64,000 nucleotides of DNA from Candidatus Kinetoplastibacterium oncopeltii TCC290E. Lineage in GTDB: Bacteria; Pseudomonadota; Gammaproteobacteria; Burkholderiales; Burkholderiaceae_B. The stretch lies in contig NC_020299.1 of the NCBI RefSeq assembly GCF_000340865.1, positions 310,001 through 374,000 on the forward strand, in the 5' to 3' direction. A program made the position numbers and the translations under genes. Shown here in pieces: positions 62,350-64,000 of this stretch; within the stretch, counting starts at the first letter, position 1; the number at the start of each line of letters is the position of its first letter. The notes beneath the pieces were generated by a model, which worked only from the letters and a program-made list of their open reading frames with translations, searched no databases and had not been told where the DNA came from.

Positions 62350-64000
62350 CTATATTTTTGATTCTATGCAAGTCGGATTAATATTTCTTCTTGCTTGTAA
62401 TATGGATTTAACTCCATAAAACATTAAGCTTATAACTACTAGCATAAATAAAGAGCATAAAGTGGCATTTACGTAATCATTAGTTATGATTGTTTGCATT
62501 TCTGCAATTGATACAGCAGGGAACAATACATTTCCTTGACTAATTGATTCTTTATATAATATTGCATGAGATATAAAGCCTACATTAGGGTTAGAATCAA
62601 ATAATTTTTGCCATGCAGCACATAATGTGCATATCAATAACCATATAGTTGGTATTATTGTGACCCATGCATATTTATCTCTTTTCATCTTAAATAAGAT
62701 AACTGTACTCATTATCAAAGCTATAGCTGCTAACATTTGATTTGCCATTCCAAATAGTGGCCATAAAGTATTTATACCACCGAGAGGGTCTTCTACACCT
62801 TGATATAAGAAATAACCCCAGGATGCTACACAAAAGCTAGTTGCCAATATGCTTGCAAAAATTGAATCAGTCCGTTTCAATGAAGGAACAAATGTTCCTA
62901 GTAAATCCTGTAACATGAACCTACCTGATCTAGTTCCTGCATCAACTGCAGTTAATATAAATAATGCTTCAAATAATATAGCAAAATGATACCAAAATCC
63001 CATCATAGAAGGGCCGCCAATTAACTGATGAAATATATGTGCCATACAAACTGCTAAAGTAGGAGCTCCACCTACTCTCGAGATAATAGTTGGTTCGCCA
63101 ACATTTTGTGCAATCTGTACTAATTCATCAGGTTTTATTACAAATCCCCAGTTAGATACAACTTGAGCAACTTCTTCTGGAGTTGTTCCAATAAAAGCTG
63201 CTGGGCTATTCATTGCATAATATACACCTGGATCTATTATGCATGCCGCTATCAAAGCCATGATCGCTACGAAAGATTCCATGATCATGCTTCCATAACC
63301 AATATACCTCGTTTGAACTTCGTTTTCTATTAGTTTAGGAGTAGTGCCTGATGCTATTAAAGCATGAAATCCAGAAACAGCACCACATGCTATAGTAATA
63401 AATAAGAATGGAAATAACTTGCCTGACCAAACAGGACCATTGCCATCAGCAAACTGTGGTACAAATGCAGGCATCTTAATCTCTGGTGCCATAATAATTA
63501 TGCCTGCAGCTAAACCTAATATTGTTCCTATTTTTAAAAAAGTTGATAAGTAATCACGAGGGGCAAGTAATAACCATATAGGCAATATAGAAGCTATAAA
63601 ACCATAACCAATTAATATCCATGTAAGTGTTTTTCCATCCCAATCAAATATGTATGACAATGTTTGATTGGTCATTGCTTCCTGCCCGAATACTATTGCA
63701 CCCATCAATAATGTAAATCCGATAATTGATATTTCTCCAATTCTTCCAGGTCTTATATAACGCAAATAAATTCCCATAAACAGAGCAATTGGAACAGTTG
63801 ATGATACTGTAAAAGCTCCCCAAGGAGAGTGTGTTAGGGCTTTAACAACTATTAATGCTAATACAGCCAATATTATAATCATTATAATAAATGTGCCAAA
63901 TAAAGCTATCAATCCAGGTACTGGTCCCAACTCTGATTTTATAATTTCACCTAATGAATTACCGTCACGTCTTGTTGAAATGAATAATACAATAAAGTCT
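62350..64000 (-). CDS. cstA: CstA-type carbon starvation / pyruvate transporter (5' end outside window)
   Basis: Inner-membrane transporter with many hydrophobic segments. The frame is open to the right edge, giving 549 visible residues of about 690. The first visible residues are DFIVLFISTRRDGNSLGEII, a conserved CstA segment, followed by GPVPGLIALFGTFIIMIIILAVLALIVVKAL, GFHALIASGTTPK, GGAPTLAVCMAHIF, FEALFILTAVDAGTRSGRFM and LWPLFGMANQMLAAIAL. E. coli CstA transports peptides and pyruvate. With PDH and PEP synthase nearby, pyruvate import is a reasonable inference. Confidence 0.95.
   Translation of the reverse strand, partial: DFIVLFISTRRDGNSLGEIIKSELGPVPGLIALFGTFIIMIIILAVLALIVVKALTHSPWGAFTVSSTVPIALFMGIYLRYIRPGRIGEISIIGFTLLMGAIVFGQEAMTNQTLSYIFDWDGKTLTWILIGYGFIASILPIWLLLAPRDYLSTFLKIGTILGLAAGIIIMAPEIKMPAFVPQFADGNGPVWSGKLFPFLFITIACGAVSGFHALIASGTTPKLIENEVQTRYIGYGSMIMESFVAIMALIAACIIDPGVYYAMNSPAAFIGTTPEEVAQVVSNWGFVIKPDELVQIAQNVGEPTIISRVGGAPTLAVCMAHIFHQLIGGPSMMGFWYHFAILFEALFILTAVDAGTRSGRFMLQDLLGTFVPSLKRTDSIFASILATSFCVASWGYFLYQGVEDPLGGINTLWPLFGMANQMLAAIALIMSTVILFKMKRDKYAWVTIIPTIWLLICTLCAAWQKLFDSNPNVGFISHAILYKESISQGNVLFPAVSIAEMQTIITNDYVNATLCSLFMLVVISLMFYGVKSILQARRNINPTCIESKI

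Noticed and set aside
1..64000. CRISPR array, insertion sequence, prophage, tRNA or rRNA genes
   Set aside because: I scanned the intergenic regions by eye and found no regularly spaced repeats, transposase-like genes, cloverleaf-like sequences or rRNA motifs. A tRNAscan or covariance search would be needed to exclude them formally.

Overview
The window is a strongly AT-rich bacterial chromosome segment, densely coding except where old genes have decayed. Gene order repeatedly matches the Bordetella/Achromobacter group (Alcaligenaceae, Betaproteobacteria): adk-kdsB-ycaR-lpxK, rpmI-rplT-pheS-pheT-ihfA-merR, aceE-aceF-lpdA, folC-cvpA-purF, rpsB-tsf-pyrH-frr-uppS-cdsA-dxr-bamA-skp-lpxD-fabZ-lpxA-lpxB-rnhB and ppsR/ppsA. 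AT bias, pseudogene remnants inside otherwise conserved operons, missing operon members and the absence of any mobile element point to a genome-reduced intracellular symbiont of this family. A 'Candidatus Kinetoplastibacterium'-type endosymbiont of trypanosomatids is the best guess, inferred from gene content and order and not proven.

Layout. 1-2674: partial adk, then a decayed cluster (kdsB and lpxK pseudogenes, a possible exbD trace) that still holds one intact 59-codon gene of the YcaR/Trm112 type. 2675-11107: xseA, sodB, a cold-shock gene, ubiK, rpmI-rplT, pheS-pheT, ihfA, a MerR regulator and a small unknown. 11108-26535: folD, the pyruvate dehydrogenase operon with a lipoyl-domain E3, a YbdG-type mechanosensitive channel, nadE, recJ, a phosphoglycerate-mutase-like protein, lolC-lolD and a TatD hydrolase. 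26850-37504: purL, rph, folC, cvpA, purF, dsbB, marC, map. 37834-48891: the long rpsB-to-rnhB cluster, in which lpxD, lpxA and lpxB are only remnants while fabZ, bamA and skp are intact. 48883-64000: ppsR/ppsA, smpB, ratA, rnfH, a VIT-family transporter, mltG-tmk-holB-tatD, a two-gene lipoate ligase, guaA, guaB, a YbdD-type small protein and partial cstA.

How it fits together. Five genes of lipid A/Kdo synthesis (kdsB, lpxK, lpxD, lpxA, lpxB), located at two separate sites, are all broken. The machinery for outer-membrane proteins and lipoproteins (bamA, skp, lolCD) and for undecaprenyl phosphate/peptidoglycan work (uppS, dxr, mltG) is kept. This suggests a cell with an outer membrane but without ordinary LPS. 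Metabolism looks centred on pyruvate: a CstA-type transporter for uptake, PDH to acetyl-CoA, PEP synthase and its regulator towards gluconeogenesis, and a split lipoate ligase that would charge the lipoyl domains from scavenged lipoate. Purine genes (purL, purF, guaA, guaB, with folD for one-carbon units) are intact, which would fit purine provision to a purine-auxotrophic host.

No CRISPR array, prophage, insertion sequence, rRNA or tRNA gene was recognised. I do not see a novel multi-gene system. The strongest observations are the coordinated loss of lipid A genes, the tiny surviving gene in the decayed cluster, a perfect 46-bp palindrome inside a coding sequence, a perfect palindrome between rplT and pheS, and an exact 80-bp tandem duplication at the end of folC.
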